Origin: Casimicrobiaceae bacterium
GTDB taxonomy: Bacteria > Pseudomonadota > Gammaproteobacteria > Burkholderiales > Casimicrobiaceae
Reading direction: 5' to 3'
Assembly: GCA_955652025.1 (NCBI GenBank)
Contig: CATPAO010000317.1
Location: 1 to 13,232 of the forward strand
Length of the DNA: 13,232 bases
The notes beneath the pieces were generated by a model that was not told where the DNA came from, did not search any database, and saw nothing but the letters and a program-made list of their open reading frames with translations. How positions within the stretch are numbered: the first letter of the stretch is position 1; each line of letters opens with the position of its first letter. The position numbers were made by a program, and so were the translations under genes. Positions 5,655-13,232 of the stretch are shown here, one piece after another.

Positions 5655-6468
5655 CTCTTGCCTTGTCGCGGGCGAGCGCGGATCGATACGGCGACAGCGT
5701 CTGCACCATTTGCGAAAAGATTTTGGGATTGGCGGCGATGACCTGCCCGCCATGGAGATAGTCGCCTTCGCCCTGCAGGTCGCCGATCAGTCCGCCCGCC
5801 TCGAGCACCAGCAAGCTGCCCGCGGCGACGTCCCACGGATTCAACCCGACTTCGAAAAATCCGTCATAGAACCCGGCGGCTACGTACGCGAGGTCGAGCG
5901 CCGCCGCGCCGGGCCGCCGCAGTCCCGCCGTGTGCGTGATCATCGTCCGCATCATCTGCAGGTACGTATCGAGAAAGCTGCCGTCGCGAAACGGAAAGCC
6001 GGTCCCGATCAGGCAATCGCGCAAGTGTTGACGGCGCGATACGCGCATCCGGCGATCGTTCAGGAATGCGCCGCGGCCGCGCGTCGCTGTGAACAAGTCG
6101 TTGCGCACCGGGTCGTAGATCACGCCCTGGGTGATCAGGCCCTTGTGCGACAGCGCGATCGACACGCAGTATTGCGGAAATCCGTGCAGGAAATTCGTCG
6201 TGCCGTCGAGCGGGTCGATGATCCAGACGTGCTCGGCTTCGAGGTTCTTGTCGCGGCTCGTGCCCTCCTCGGCGAGGATCGCGTGATCCGGATACGTCGC
6301 GTGCAGCGTGTCGACGATCGCCCGCTCGGCCTCGCGGTCGACTTCGCTCACGAAGTCCTTGGGACCCTTCGCGGTGACCGTGAGGAGGTCGAGATCGCGC
6401 GCGCCGCGATTGATGATGTTGCCGGCGCGGCGGGCCGCTTTCACGGCCGTCGTGAGCATCGGATGCAT
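5641..6468 (-). CDS. suhB: Inositol-1-monophosphatase family protein SuhB
   Basis: 275 residues, the normal family length. Metal and substrate motifs are present in order: DREAERAI, then AILAEEGT (the metal-binding EE), [17 protein letters not shown] (the DPxDGT signature) and [17 protein letters not shown] (the C-terminal WDxAAG signature). The enzyme hydrolyses inositol monophosphate with Mg2+. In proteobacteria SuhB is also known to take part in rRNA transcription antitermination; whether this one does cannot be read here. The start [17 protein letters not shown] matches the family, though Met4 could also serve. It is divergent from trmJ across about 100 bases, and its 3' end abuts the transporter remnant. 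Confidence 0.95.
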   Translation of the reverse strand: MHPMLTTAVKAARRAGNIINRGARDLDLLTVTAKGPKDFVSEVDREAERAIVDTLHATYPDHAILAEEGTSRDKNLEAEHVWIIDPLDGTTNFLHGFPQYCVSIALSHKGLITQGVIYDPVRNDLFTATRGRGAFLNDRRMRVSRRQHLRDCLIGTGFPFRDGSFLDTYLQMMRTMITHTAGLRRPGAAALDLAYVAAGFYDGFFEVGLNPWDVAAGSLLVLEAGGLIGDLQGEGDYLHGGQVIAANPKIFSQMVQTLSPYRSALARDKARVTAS

Positions 6469-6518
6469 GGCGTCAGGCGCGCCCGTTGCGGGGGCGTGTT
6501 AAAAGAGCGATCGGCCGG

Positions 6519-6525
6519 TATTCTA
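6519..6525. promoter_or_regulatory. Possible overlapping divergent -10 boxes for suhB and trmJ
   Basis: The 11-base palindromic GGTATTCTACC contains TAGAAT on the minus strand (suhB direction, 5 of 6) and TATTCT on the plus strand (trmJ direction, 4 of 6). No strong -35 is seen for either. It is the only promoter-like element in the divergent gap. Confidence 0.3.
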
Positions 6526-6575
6526 CCCGCTCCGCGCCATCGCCCCGTCGTAACGGCAGGCGCTTTTCGCCCATG

Positions 6576-7367
6576 ATGTCCGAACACTTGCCGTCGTCCC
6601 ATCGCGTACCTGCCTCGCGCAACGAGGACGCGCTGCGGCACGTTCGCGTCGTGCTGGTGCGCACCAGCCATCCCGGGAACATCGGCGCGGCCGCGCGCGC
6701 GATGTGGACGATGGGACTTTCGCGACTCACTCTCGTCGCGCCAAAAATGTTTCCGCATGAGGATGCGACCGCAAGGGCGGCCGGCGCGACGCGGATTTTG
6801 GCGTCGGCGCAATGCGTCGCAACCCTGGATGACGCGCTTGCAGGCGCCGCGCTGGCCATCGGCTGGTCGGCGCGTCCGCGCGAGTTCGCGGGCCGCGTTC
6901 TCGCCGCGCGCGCTGCGGCGCAGGAAGCCGTCGCGCAAACGGCGAACGGCGAAGTGGCGTTGGTATTCGGCACCGAAATGTCGGGGCTCACCAATGACGA
7001 GCTTGCGCGCTGTGCGCTGGTGGCCGCGATTCCCGCCAATCCGGACTACGCGTCACTCAATCTCGCCGCGGCCGTGCAGATCGTCGCGTACGAAATCGGG
7101 ATCGCGGCGCGTGGCGAATCGGTCTGGTCGCCGCCGCGCTTCCAACTTGCGACACACGACGAAATCGAAGGGCTGCATCAACATGCACGCGCCACGCTGA
7201 CGGCGATGGCGTTCCTGAATCCGGCCATGCCGAAACGATTGATCCCGCGTCTGCGGCGACTGTTCGGGCGCGCGGGATTGGAGCGCGAGGAAGTCAACAT
7301 CCTGCGCGGAATCCTGGCGCGGGTCGATGATCTACTGGACGAGCGTCGTCGCTCTCGCCGCCAATGA
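6576..7367 (+). CDS. trmJ: tRNA (cytidine/uridine-2'-O-)-methyltransferase TrmJ
   Basis: 263 residues from ATG 6576 (ATG 6573 is adjacent; an open TTG start at 6486 would add an Arg-rich tail not expected in the family). The SPOUT fold signatures are clear: VRVVLVRTSHPGNIGAAARA (motif 1), LVFGTEMSGLTNDEL (motif 2) and YASLNLAAAVQIVAYEIG (motif 3, knot and AdoMet site). TrmJ methylates the 2'-hydroxyl of nucleotide 32 in the tRNA anticodon loop using S-adenosylmethionine. The stop TGA overlaps the ATG of the next gene as ATGA, so the two are probably co-translated. The position divergent from suhB and upstream of cysE/isc is common in proteobacteria. Confidence 0.93.
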   Translation: MSEHLPSSHRVPASRNEDALRHVRVVLVRTSHPGNIGAAARAMWTMGLSRLTLVAPKMFPHEDATARAAGATRILASAQCVATLDDALAGAALAIGWSARPREFAGRVLAARAAAQEAVAQTANGEVALVFGTEMSGLTNDELARCALVAAIPANPDYASLNLAAAVQIVAYEIGIAARGESVWSPPRFQLATHDEIEGLHQHARATLTAMAFLNPAMPKRLIPRLRRLFGRAGLEREEVNILRGILARVDDLLDERRRSRRQ

Positions 7368-8419
7368 CGATGCTCGACGTGCAGAAACTCGCTCCGGATT
7401 CGGCGGCGACGGCGTTGCCTTCCGAGCATCTTTGCCGCAATTGCGGCGCGGTCGCGAATCGCCATTATTGTCCCGAGTGCGGCCAGGAGACGCGTGCCGC
7501 GCTGCCGACGCTGCGCGAGTTTATGCGCGAGGCGATGGGGCGTCTGGTCGCGTTCGACGGGCGGTTGTGGCGAACACTGTATGCGCTGGTGGTGCGTCCC
7601 GGATTTCTCACCCGGGCGTATCTCGCGGGCAAGCGCCGTCATTACATCCGGCCCGCGCGCCTGTTGCTCGTGACGTCGCTCCTGCTGTTCGCGGTCATCC
7701 GATTCGAAGTGGGGCCGGCGAATCTGTCCGACGTGGTCATCTTCGACGACTCCGACACGCGCTCGGACAAGAATTCCGGTAAATCGACCACGGCAGAAAA
7801 ATCCAGTGCCGTCGCTAAAGTGGACGCGGAATCCGCGAAAGACAAGCAAAAAACAGATGCCGACGGTCTGGAGGCCGACGACGTGATCCAATTGACGCCC
7901 GGCCTTTCGATCGGCTTCGACAACGACGCGAACTTCATCGTCCGCGGCGTGCCGGACTCGCCGTCGGCGACCGAGCTGCGCAAGCGCATCGATCACTTCA
8001 ATCGGTTATCGCAACGCGATAAGGCCGAGCAGATTGTGACCGGCTTGCTGCGGTACGGCTCGTACGCGATGTTTGCATTGTTGCCGGCATTCGCGTGGTT
8101 GCAGATGGTGTCGTACGTCGGGCGCAGCCGCCGCTACGCCGGCCGGCCGCGCCTGTATGCCGAACATCTCGTCTACGCGGCGCATCTACACACCTATTGG
8201 TTTCTGGTGACCGCCGTCGCGCTTGCGGTACCGATTCCGGCCGTGCGGTGGGTGTTGGCGCTGTGGGCGATTTACTATGTCGCCCGCGCGAAAAAAGTCG
8301 TGTACGGCGGACGCTGGTACGGTCGGCTGCTGCGCTCGCTGTTGGTCGGCGTGTCCTACCTGATCTTCGTTGCGTTCGCGATCCTCGGCCTCGTCTTCGC
8401 GGCCGTGTTAATTCGCTGA
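7364..8419 (+). CDS. DUF3667-type zinc-ribbon membrane protein
   Basis: 351 residues. An N-terminal zinc ribbon (Cys24-x2-Cys27 and Cys36-x2-Cys39, CRNCG ... CPECGQ) is followed by LREFMREAMGRLVAFDGRLW, then TLYALVVRPGFLTRAYLAGK and RRHYIRPARLLLVTSLLLFA, the hallmark of DUF3667 (rPGxxxxxYlaGkRxxYixPxrlll). Membrane segments lie near residues 97-113, 231-250, 276-306 (probably two) and 324-349. Between the first and second is a charged Ser/Lys/Asp-rich region (about 119-225), probably outside the membrane. The gene starts within the trmJ stop (ATGA). Function is unknown; inner-membrane location with a cytoplasmic zinc ribbon is inferred. Confidence 0.85.
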   Translation: MTMLDVQKLAPDSAATALPSEHLCRNCGAVANRHYCPECGQETRAALPTLREFMREAMGRLVAFDGRLWRTLYALVVRPGFLTRAYLAGKRRHYIRPARLLLVTSLLLFAVIRFEVGPANLSDVVIFDDSDTRSDKNSGKSTTAEKSSAVAKVDAESAKDKQKTDADGLEADDVIQLTPGLSIGFDNDANFIVRGVPDSPSATELRKRIDHFNRLSQRDKAEQIVTGLLRYGSYAMFALLPAFAWLQMVSYVGRSRRYAGRPRLYAEHLVYAAHLHTYWFLVTAVALAVPIPAVRWVLALWAIYYVARAKKVVYGGRWYGRLLRSLLVGVSYLIFVAFAILGLVFAAVLIR

Positions 8420-8445
8420 TCGACGCGCGGACGGATTCGGGATGG

Positions 8446-8784
8446 TCAGACTTTGCAGGCCTTCTCGGCGTCGATTTTGAATTTGCCGAGACGCGTCTCG
8501 TGCCGCGATCGGCGCGCTTCCATCGACTTGATCGCCTGATCGTAACGCGCGCACGCGCCCTTGGTGGCGCAACTTTCGCGCGCGCGCTTGTCCTTCGCGA
8601 TGGAATCGCTTGCGTCGACCAACGACTTCTGTTCCGCGGCCACGCGCCTCTGCCAGGAGTCGCATTTCTTGTTCGCGGCAGGTTTGGACAATGTCGCCGT
8701 CGCCGAACTGTCTTGCGCGTGCGCCGAGTTCGGCAACGCGAGGAAGACGATAACCAGAAACGACAGCAGGGGCATTTTGATCAT
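8446..8784 (-). CDS. Small secreted four-cysteine protein (112 aa)
   Basis: ATG 8784 is five bases after a full AAGGAGG site (8790-8796), which fixes the start. Residues 1-23 are a signal peptide (hydrophobic core LLSFLVIVFLAL, cleavage after AHA). The mature protein of about 89 residues is basic and helical, with Cys41, Cys72, Cys78 and Cys110, enough for two disulfides in the periplasm. No family is recognised. It is convergent with the DUF3667 gene (26 bases apart) and divergent from cysE. Confidence 0.75.
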   Translation of the reverse strand: MIKMPLLSFLVIVFLALPNSAHAQDSSATATLSKPAANKKCDSWQRRVAAEQKSLVDASDSIAKDKRARESCATKGACARYDQAIKSMEARRSRHETRLGKFKIDAEKACKV

Positions 8785-8789
8785 CGAGA

Positions 8790-8796
8790 CCTCCTT
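8790..8796 (-). promoter_or_regulatory. Strong ribosome binding site
   Basis: AAGGAGG on the minus strand, five bases before ATG 8784. It is the best Shine-Dalgarno in the window and decides the start of the secreted protein. Confidence 0.8.
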
Positions 8797-8846
8797 GGTC
8801 GGCCCTTTGACGGGGACGCAACGCCGGCAGCGGCCGACGTGCAGCG

Positions 8847-8873
8847 GAGGCTATCACGCCTGCGATAGGCCTC
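8847..8873. repeat. Imperfect inverted repeat in the cysE upstream gap
   Basis: GAGGCTATC (8847-8855) faces GATAGGCCTC (8864-8873), complementary apart from one extra G, with an eight-base loop. It lies between the divergent secreted-protein gene and cysE. No T-tract follows, so a terminator is unlikely; it may be an operator or an mRNA leader hairpin. Confidence 0.4.
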
Positions 8874-8952
8874 CCGGTTCGGACCAATGGACTGCCGGAC
8901 GACGGCCCGGTCAATACTTGAGTGATTTAATCGGAAATGAGAAAATAACGAG

Positions 8953-9708
8953 ATGTTCAATCGAATTCGTGAAGACATCGCCGTCGTATTCGACCGCGAT
9001 CCCGCGGCGAGGAGCCGGTTCGAAGTGTTGACTTGCTATCCCGGACTGCATGCACTGGTCTGGCATCGTGCCGTGGTCAGCCGGCTTTGGCGCAGCAACC
9101 TGCGGTGGCTTGCGCGCTGGCTCGCGCACTGGGGGCGCTGGCTGACCGGCATCGAGATTCATCCCGGCGCGACGATCGGCCGGCGCGTTTTCATCGATCA
9201 CGGAATGGGCATCGTCGTCGGCGAGACGGCCGAGATTGGCGACGACACCACGCTGTACCACGGCGTGACGCTGGGCGGAACGTCGTGGAACAAAGGCAAG
9301 CGGCATCCGACCCTCGGGCGCAATGTGGTCGTCGGCGCCGGGGCCAAAATCTTGGGACCGGTGCTGGTCGGCGACGGCGCCAAGGTCGGCTCGAATGCGG
9401 TCGTGGTCCGCGATGTGCCGGCGGGCGCGACCGCCGTCGGGATCCCGGCCCGACTCACGACGCCCGAGGACCAGGCGCGCCGCGAGGAGACGGCCATCCA
9501 CATCGGCTTCAACGCCTACGCCATCTCCGCCGATATGAACGATCCGGTTGTCCAGGCCATTCACAAGCTGCTCGATCATGCGGCGGTGACGGAAGACCGC
9601 TTCAACAAGCTGGTGGCGCAGCTCCAGCGTGACGGTCTGGATTGCGGCGACGCCAAGGCGGTCGCCGACGCCTTCGACCCGGGTCAAATCAACAAGATGC
9701 TTGAGTGA
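8953..9708 (+). CDS. cysE: Serine O-acetyltransferase CysE
   Basis: 251 residues. An N-terminal helical part (1-60) precedes left-handed beta-helix hexapeptide repeats (about 64-165): [55 protein letters not shown] and [20 protein letters not shown]. The catalytic residues expected in this family are present: Asp82-His83 in the DHGMG motif and His118 in RHP. It transfers acetyl from acetyl-CoA to L-serine, giving O-acetylserine for cysteine synthesis. The C-terminal 80 residues are helical and the protein ends in ...NKMLE, without the terminal Ile used by E. coli CysE to dock CysK. A weak TTGAGT/GAAAAT promoter lies directly before the start. Placement upstream of iscR couples cysteine supply to Fe-S assembly. 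Confidence 0.95.
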   Translation: MFNRIREDIAVVFDRDPAARSRFEVLTCYPGLHALVWHRAVVSRLWRSNLRWLARWLAHWGRWLTGIEIHPGATIGRRVFIDHGMGIVVGETAEIGDDTTLYHGVTLGGTSWNKGKRHPTLGRNVVVGAGAKILGPVLVGDGAKVGSNAVVVRDVPAGATAVGIPARLTTPEDQARREETAIHIGFNAYAISADMNDPVVQAIHKLLDHAAVTEDRFNKLVAQLQRDGLDCGDAKAVADAFDPGQINKMLE

Positions 9709-9721
9709 ACTCGAGGGGTAT

Positions 9722-9746
9722 TTAGTTGACTAAAACGTTCGGGTAT
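9722..9746 (+). promoter_or_regulatory. Type 1 IscR binding site
   Basis: Aligned by hand to the published E. coli type 1 consensus (ATASYYGACTRWWWYAGTCR, then RSTAT), this 25-base window matches at 22 positions; mismatches are at positions 1, 16 and 17. It covers the -35 and part of the spacer of the isc promoter, the classical position for repression by the [2Fe-2S] form of IscR. Autoregulation of iscR is therefore expected. Confidence 0.8.
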
Positions 9747-9755
9747 TGGTATAAT
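9726..9755 (+). promoter_or_regulatory. sigma70 promoter of the isc operon
   Basis: TTGACT (9726-9731), an 18-base spacer, and a perfect TATAAT (9750-9755). Transcription would start near 9762, giving a leader of about 75 bases before iscR. The -35 lies within the IscR box. Confidence 0.8.
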
Positions 9756-9835
9756 GTGTTGTCCTATACAAACCAACCGCCGCCGAGGCTTGCCGCACGC
9801 AAACGCTCGACGTCGGCCACACGACGGATAGCGAT

Positions 9836-10324
9836 ATGCGCCTGACCACGAAGGGACGATTTGCCGTCACGGCGATGATCGACGTGGCGATGCACGGTAC
9901 GGCGGGACCCGTGACGCTTGCCGCGGTGTCGGAGCGGCAAAAGATCTCGCTGTCCTACCTGGAGCAATTGTTCGGCAAGCTCCGCCGGCACGGCCTCGTG
10001 GAAAGCGTCCGCGGTCCGGGGGGCGGCTACAACCTGGCGCGATCGTCCGACGCCGTGTCGGTCGCCGACGTGATCCTGGCCGTCGACGAGCCGATCGACG
10101 CGACGCAATGCGGTGGCCGCGAAAACTGCCTCGACGACCGTCGATGTATGACGCACGAGCTTTGGGCCGGCTTGAACGCCCACATCTTCTCGTTCCTGCG
10201 CTCGGTCTCGCTGGCGGAATTGGTCCGCCAGCAACAGCCCAAGACCGGCGACGTCGCCGTGCTGCAGGACCACCGGCCGCCGTTCCAGACGCCGCGCCGT
10301 CCCGCGCCCGCCGAGATCGTATAG
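9836..10324 (+). CDS. iscR: Fe-S cluster assembly transcription factor IscR
   Basis: 162 residues, as in E. coli. The N-terminal winged helix of the Rrf2 family is clear ([20 protein letters not shown] ... [19 protein letters not shown], with the wing [12 protein letters not shown]). The [2Fe-2S] ligands Cys92, Cys98, Cys104 and His107 sit at exactly the E. coli positions, as does Glu43, which in E. coli helps discriminate between the two site types. IscR senses cluster status and controls the isc genes. A type 1 box lies at its own promoter. It is the first gene of the operon, 27 bases before iscS. Confidence 0.97.
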   Translation: MRLTTKGRFAVTAMIDVAMHGTAGPVTLAAVSERQKISLSYLEQLFGKLRRHGLVESVRGPGGGYNLARSSDAVSVADVILAVDEPIDATQCGGRENCLDDRRCMTHELWAGLNAHIFSFLRSVSLAELVRQQQPKTGDVAVLQDHRPPFQTPRRPAPAEIV

Positions 10325-10351
10325 ACCCTGCCCAATAGCGAAGCTCATTCC

Positions 10352-11560
10352 ATGAAGCATCCGATCTACCTCGATTACTCGGCGACGACGCCCGTCGATC
10401 CGCGCGTCGCGCAAAAGATGATTCCGTACCTGACCGAGCACTTCGGCAATCCGGCGTCGCGGTCGCATTCGTTCGGCTGGACGACCGAAGCCGCGGTCGA
10501 GGAAGCGCGCGCGCACGTCGCGGCGCTCGTCAACTGCGATCCGAAGGAACTCGTCTGGACGTCCGGCGCGACCGAAGCGATCAATCTCGCGCTCAAGGGC
10601 GCCGCGCATTTCTATCGCGACAAGGGCAAGCACCTCGTCACCGTGCGGACCGAGCACAAGGCCACGTTGGACACGATGCGCGAGCTGGAGCGCGAAGGGT
10701 TCGAGGTCACGTATCTCGACGTCGGGCCGGACGGAATGCTCGACCTCGAGGCATTCAAGGCGGCATTGCGACCGGACACGAGCGTGGTCTCGGTGATGTT
10801 CGTCAACAACGAGATCGGCGTGATTCAGGACATCGCGGCCATCGGCGAAATATGCCGCGCGCGTGGGATCATCTTCCATGTCGACTCCGCGCAGGCGACG
10901 GGCAAAGTCCCGGTCGACTTGCGGGCGCTGAAGGTCGATTTGATGTCGTTCTCCGCGCACAAGACGTACGGCCCGAAGGGTGTGGGCGCGCTGTTCGTGC
11001 GGCGCAAGCCCCGGGTCCGGATCGAGGCGCAGATGCACGGCGGCGGACACGAGCGCGGTATGCGCTCCGGCACGCTGCCGACGCACCAGATCGTCGGCAT
11101 GGGCGAGGCATTCCGGCTCGCCAAGCTCGAGATGGCGACCGAGAACGAGCGCATCCGAATGCTGCGCGACAAGCTCTTGAAGGGACTTGCGGAAATCGAA
11201 GAGGTCTATATCAACGGCGACATCGAACGCCGGATCCCGCACAACCTTAACATCAGCTTCAATTACGTCGAGGGCGAAAGTCTGATCATGGCGATCAAGG
11301 ATGTCGCCGTGTCGTCGGGTTCGGCGTGCACGTCGGCGTCGCTCGAGCCGTCGTACGTGCTGCGGGCGCTGGGGCGAAGCGACGAGCTCGCCCACAGCTC
11401 GATTCGATTCACCGCCGGAAGGTTCACGACCGAAGAGGAAATCGACTATACGATCGATCTCGTGAAACGCAAGATCGCGAAGCTGCGCGAGTTGTCGCCG
11501 TTGTGGGAGATGTTCAAAGACGGAGTCGACTTGGAGTCGATACAGTGGGCCGCCCACTAA
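10352..11560 (+). CDS. iscS: Cysteine desulfurase IscS
   Basis: 402 residues (E. coli 404). Class V aminotransferase fold with PLP-site residues: His102 (RTEHKA), Asp178 (HVDSAQ) and the Schiff-base Lys204 in [10 protein letters not shown]. The active-site loop [10 protein letters not shown] carries the catalytic Cys326 that holds the persulfide. The protein ends ...LESIQWAAH, the conserved C-terminus that in E. coli IscS binds IscU and other partners. It converts cysteine to alanine and passes sulfur to IscU and to tRNA thiolation. Located between iscR and iscU. Confidence 0.98.
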   Translation: MKHPIYLDYSATTPVDPRVAQKMIPYLTEHFGNPASRSHSFGWTTEAAVEEARAHVAALVNCDPKELVWTSGATEAINLALKGAAHFYRDKGKHLVTVRTEHKATLDTMRELEREGFEVTYLDVGPDGMLDLEAFKAALRPDTSVVSVMFVNNEIGVIQDIAAIGEICRARGIIFHVDSAQATGKVPVDLRALKVDLMSFSAHKTYGPKGVGALFVRRKPRVRIEAQMHGGGHERGMRSGTLPTHQIVGMGEAFRLAKLEMATENERIRMLRDKLLKGLAEIEEVYINGDIERRIPHNLNISFNYVEGESLIMAIKDVAVSSGSACTSASLEPSYVLRALGRSDELAHSSIRFTAGRFTTEEEIDYTIDLVKRKIAKLRELSPLWEMFKDGVDLESIQWAAH

Positions 11561-11592
11561 TTTTTGTAGAAGGTAACGCTGAAGAGGTCATC

Positions 11593-12024
11593 ATGGCATA
11601 TAGCGACAAGGTTATTGACCACTACGAAAATCCGCGCAACGTCGGGTCGTTCAAGAAGGACGACGAAGGCGTCGGCACGGGGATGGTTGGCGCGCCGGCC
11701 TGCGGCGACGTGATGAAGTTGCAGATCCGCGTCGGCAAGGACGGCATCATCGAGGACGCCAAGTTCAAGACCTACGGCTGCGGCTCGGCGATCGCGTCGT
11801 CGTCGCTCGTCACCGAATGGGTGAAGGGCAAATCGCTCGACGAGGCGGCGTCGATCAGGAATACGCAAATCGCCGAAGAGTTGGCGTTGCCGCCGGTGAA
11901 GATTCACTGTTCGATCCTCGCCGAGGATGCGATCAAGGCGGCGGTCGCCGACTACAAGGCGAAGCACGGCCCCGCTACCGTATCCGCGCGCGCACCCGAG
12001 CCGGTCAAGGTCGCTGCGGACTGA
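11593..12024 (+). CDS. iscU: Fe-S cluster scaffold IscU
   Basis: 143 residues from ATG 11593, preceded by GAAGAGG. Longer in-frame starts run into iscS and are rejected because [20 protein letters not shown] is the standard N-terminus. Ligands Cys37, Asp39, Cys63, His105 and Cys106 are all present, and LPPVK (99-103) is the HscA recognition motif. The protein assembles [2Fe-2S] clusters with sulfur from IscS. It is about 15 residues longer than E. coli IscU, with a Pro/Ala-rich tail ([17 protein letters not shown]). Two bases separate its stop from the iscA ATG. Confidence 0.97.
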   Translation: MAYSDKVIDHYENPRNVGSFKKDDEGVGTGMVGAPACGDVMKLQIRVGKDGIIEDAKFKTYGCGSAIASSSLVTEWVKGKSLDEAASIRNTQIAEELALPPVKIHCSILAEDAIKAAVADYKAKHGPATVSARAPEPVKVAAD

Positions 12025-12026
12025 CG

Positions 12027-12353
12027 ATGGAAGGCATTACGTTAACAAAAAGCGCCGCGAAGCATGTCGCGGCGAACCTCGCCAAGCGCGGCAAGGGCGT
12101 GGGATTGCGGCTGGGCGTTCGCACGTCCGGCTGCTCGGGGCTTGCGTACAAGCTCGAGTACGCCGACGAAGTCCGGTCCGAGGACCTGCTGTTCGAAAGC
12201 CATGGCGTCAAGGTCGTCGTCGATCCCAAGAGCCTGCCGTACCTCGCCGGCACCGAGCTCGACTTCACGAGGGAAGGCCTGAACGAGGGGCTGAAATTCA
12301 ACAATCCGAACGTCAAGGACGCCTGCGGCTGCGGCGAGTCGTTCAACGTTTGA
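12027..12353 (+). CDS. iscA: Iron-sulfur cluster assembly protein IscA
   Basis: 108 residues. The A-type carrier signature is present: Cys36 (TSGCSGLAY), and Cys100 and Cys102 in the C-terminal [18 protein letters not shown] at the N-terminus fits the family. It binds iron or Fe-S clusters and hands them to target enzymes. The start lies two bases after the iscU stop. A terminator hairpin follows 25 bases after its stop. Confidence 0.96.
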   Translation: MEGITLTKSAAKHVAANLAKRGKGVGLRLGVRTSGCSGLAYKLEYADEVRSEDLLFESHGVKVVVDPKSLPYLAGTELDFTREGLNEGLKFNNPNVKDACGCGESFNV

Positions 12354-12378
12354 CGGCGGTGAGGGCAATTCGCAAAGC

Positions 12379-12401
12379 GGGCGGCGCGGCCGCCCTTTTT
12401 T
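12379..12401 (+). terminator. Intrinsic terminator between iscA and hscB
   Basis: A perfect seven-pair GC stem, GGGCGGC and GCCGCCC, with a GCG loop and an immediate TTTTTT tract. The layout is canonical and points only in the plus direction. It lies within the isc cluster, so it should reduce transcription into hscB and hscA. Confidence 0.85.
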
Positions 12402-12444
12402 CTGGTGGGGCGCACAACCGCGACGCGATGGTCCAATCAGGCCG

Positions 12445-12975
12445 ATGATCGACTTCTCCCGCAACTACTTCGAGCTGTTCGGGTTGCCGGCGCACTTCCG
12501 GTTCGACCCGGCGGCGCTCGAGCGCGCCTACCGCGAGTTGCAGACCGAAGTGCATCCCGATCGTTTCGCCGCGGGGAGCGATCAGGAAAAGCGGGTCGCG
12601 CTGCAGTCGTCGGCGCGCGTCAATGAGGCGTATCGCGCGCTGAAGGATCCGGTCGAGCGCGCACGCTACCTGCTGCAATTGCACGGCATCGACGCCCTCG
12701 CCGAAACCGATACGCAACTGCCCCTGCCGTTCCTGGAGCGGCAGCTCGAACGGCGGGAGGCGGCGGCGGAAGCGGTGGCGGACAAGGATTCGCGCGCGCT
12801 TGCGGCCGTCATTGCCGACGTGCGCACAGAGGCCGCCGATCTCGAAGCCGAGCTCGCGCGGACGCTCGACGCCGAGCGAGCCTACGCCGCCGCGCGCACA
12901 GGCGTTCGCGAGCTCAAGTTCCTGGCGAAGCTCATCGACGACCTCGGCGCGCTGCAGGGCGCACTGGACGACTGA
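12445..12975 (+). CDS. hscB: Fe-S co-chaperone HscB
   Basis: 176 residues (E. coli about 171). The N-terminal J-domain begins NYFELFGLP and contains the essential His37-Pro38-Asp39 (EVHPDRF), followed by [21 protein letters not shown] and LHGID. The C-terminal helical bundle (about 90-176; [14 protein letters not shown] ... [12 protein letters not shown]) binds IscU in the family. HscB delivers IscU to HscA and stimulates its ATPase. No distinct promoter is visible between the upstream terminator and this gene, and the ribosome binding site is weak. The stop overlaps the hscA start (TGATG). Confidence 0.95.
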   Translation: MIDFSRNYFELFGLPAHFRFDPAALERAYRELQTEVHPDRFAAGSDQEKRVALQSSARVNEAYRALKDPVERARYLLQLHGIDALAETDTQLPLPFLERQLERREAAAEAVADKDSRALAAVIADVRTEAADLEAELARTLDAERAYAAARTGVRELKFLAKLIDDLGALQGALDD

Positions 12976-13232
12976 TGGCGCTGTTTCAAATCTCCGAGCC
13001 CGACCAATCGCCGACGCGGCATGCGCACAAGCGCGCGATCGGCATCGATCTCGGCACGACCAACTCGCTCGTCGCCACCGTGCGCAACGGGCTCGCGGTC
13101 GTGCTGCCCGACGACGAGGGGCGTCCGCTGGTGCCGTCGATCGTCCGCTACGGCGAGGACCACGTCGATGTCGGTTACTCGGCGATGACGGACCAGGCGG
13201 CCGATCCACAGAACACCATCGTGTCGGTCAAA
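12975..13232 (+). CDS. hscA: Hsp70-type chaperone HscA (5' part, runs off window)
   Basis: 86 codons are present. After an N-terminal extension typical of HscA ([20 protein letters not shown]), the Hsp70 phosphate-1 motif [19 protein letters not shown] appears, then [19 protein letters not shown]. HscA uses ATP to drive cluster transfer from IscU, recognising its LPPVK motif. The start shares one base with the hscB stop, so translation is probably coupled. The rest, including the substrate-binding domain, lies outside. Confidence 0.96.
   Translation, partial: MALFQISEPDQSPTRHAHKRAIGIDLGTTNSLVATVRNGLAVVLPDDEGRPLVPSIVRYGEDHVDVGYSAMTDQAADPQNTIVSVK

Noticed and set aside
5710..6576. 288-residue plus-strand frame antisense to suhB
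   Set aside because: SuhB on the minus strand has all family motifs; the plus frame is Arg/Ala/Val-rich shadow.
7178..7996. 272-residue minus-strand frame
   Set aside because: Antisense of trmJ and the DUF3667 gene, which are both well supported and overlap each other by ATGA.
8095..8868. 257-residue plus-strand frame
   Set aside because: It crosses the DUF3667 gene end and lies antisense to the secreted protein; no domain and extreme Arg content.
8918..8946. TTGAGT and GAAAAT as a cysE promoter
   Set aside because: Spacing is 17, but each box matches at only 4 of 6, and transcription would start at about the ATG itself, so I did not list it as a feature.
9764..11557. 597-residue minus-strand frame antisense to iscR and iscS
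   Set aside because: The opposite strand encodes two complete, motif-perfect genes. The antisense product is an Arg/Asp/His-rich shadow typical of high-GC DNA.
12343..13209. 288-residue minus-strand frame antisense to hscB and hscA
   Set aside because: HscB and HscA are clear on the plus strand; the antisense frame has no recognisable domain.

Overview
The window looks like high-GC chromosomal DNA from a betaproteobacterium (Burkholderiales, Rhodocyclales or Nitrosomonadales-like; the genus cannot be read from the sequence). The main evidence is the core block on the right: suhB divergent from trmJ, then cysE directly upstream of an iscRSUA-hscBA cluster.

Left part (1 to about 5214) is accessory DNA. 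It starts with the 5' two-thirds or more of a secreted surface protein on the minus strand, with a signal peptide, a globular 'PCRIVDTR ... VVDVVGYF' domain and a tandem 45-bp / 15-residue YadA-head-like repeat. Next come a frameshifted helix-turn-helix gene, two small conserved hypothetical genes, a 52-residue zinc-ribbon ORF overlapping its neighbour by GTGA, a small Cys-rich protein, two tiny single-pass membrane proteins and several poorly conserved or damaged ORFs. At least two genes here carry frame breaks, whereas every gene in the right half is intact. That contrast suggests decay or transferred DNA rather than poor sequence quality.

Boundary (5215-5654): a tRNA-Ser(CGA) gene on the minus strand with its 3' end facing the accessory region, then a remnant of an AI-2E/PerM-type transporter. 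The tRNA has two unusual bases in its 3' part (A56 in the T-loop and a G4-A69 acceptor mismatch). The layout resembles an island junction at a tRNA 3' end, but no integrase or second att copy is visible.

Core part (5641-13232): suhB (minus); trmJ overlapping a DUF3667 zinc-ribbon membrane protein gene by ATGA; a small secreted four-Cys protein (minus); cysE; then iscR, iscS, iscU, iscA, hscB and the start of hscA. CysE makes O-acetylserine for cysteine synthesis. IscS takes sulfur from cysteine and delivers it to the IscU scaffold. HscB and HscA release clusters from IscU, IscA acts as a carrier, and IscR (with its Fe-S ligands present) controls the operon. A sigma70 promoter overlapped by a near-consensus type 1 IscR box lies just before iscR. 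A strong intrinsic terminator sits inside the cluster between iscA and hscB, which would uncouple chaperone genes from the scaffold genes.
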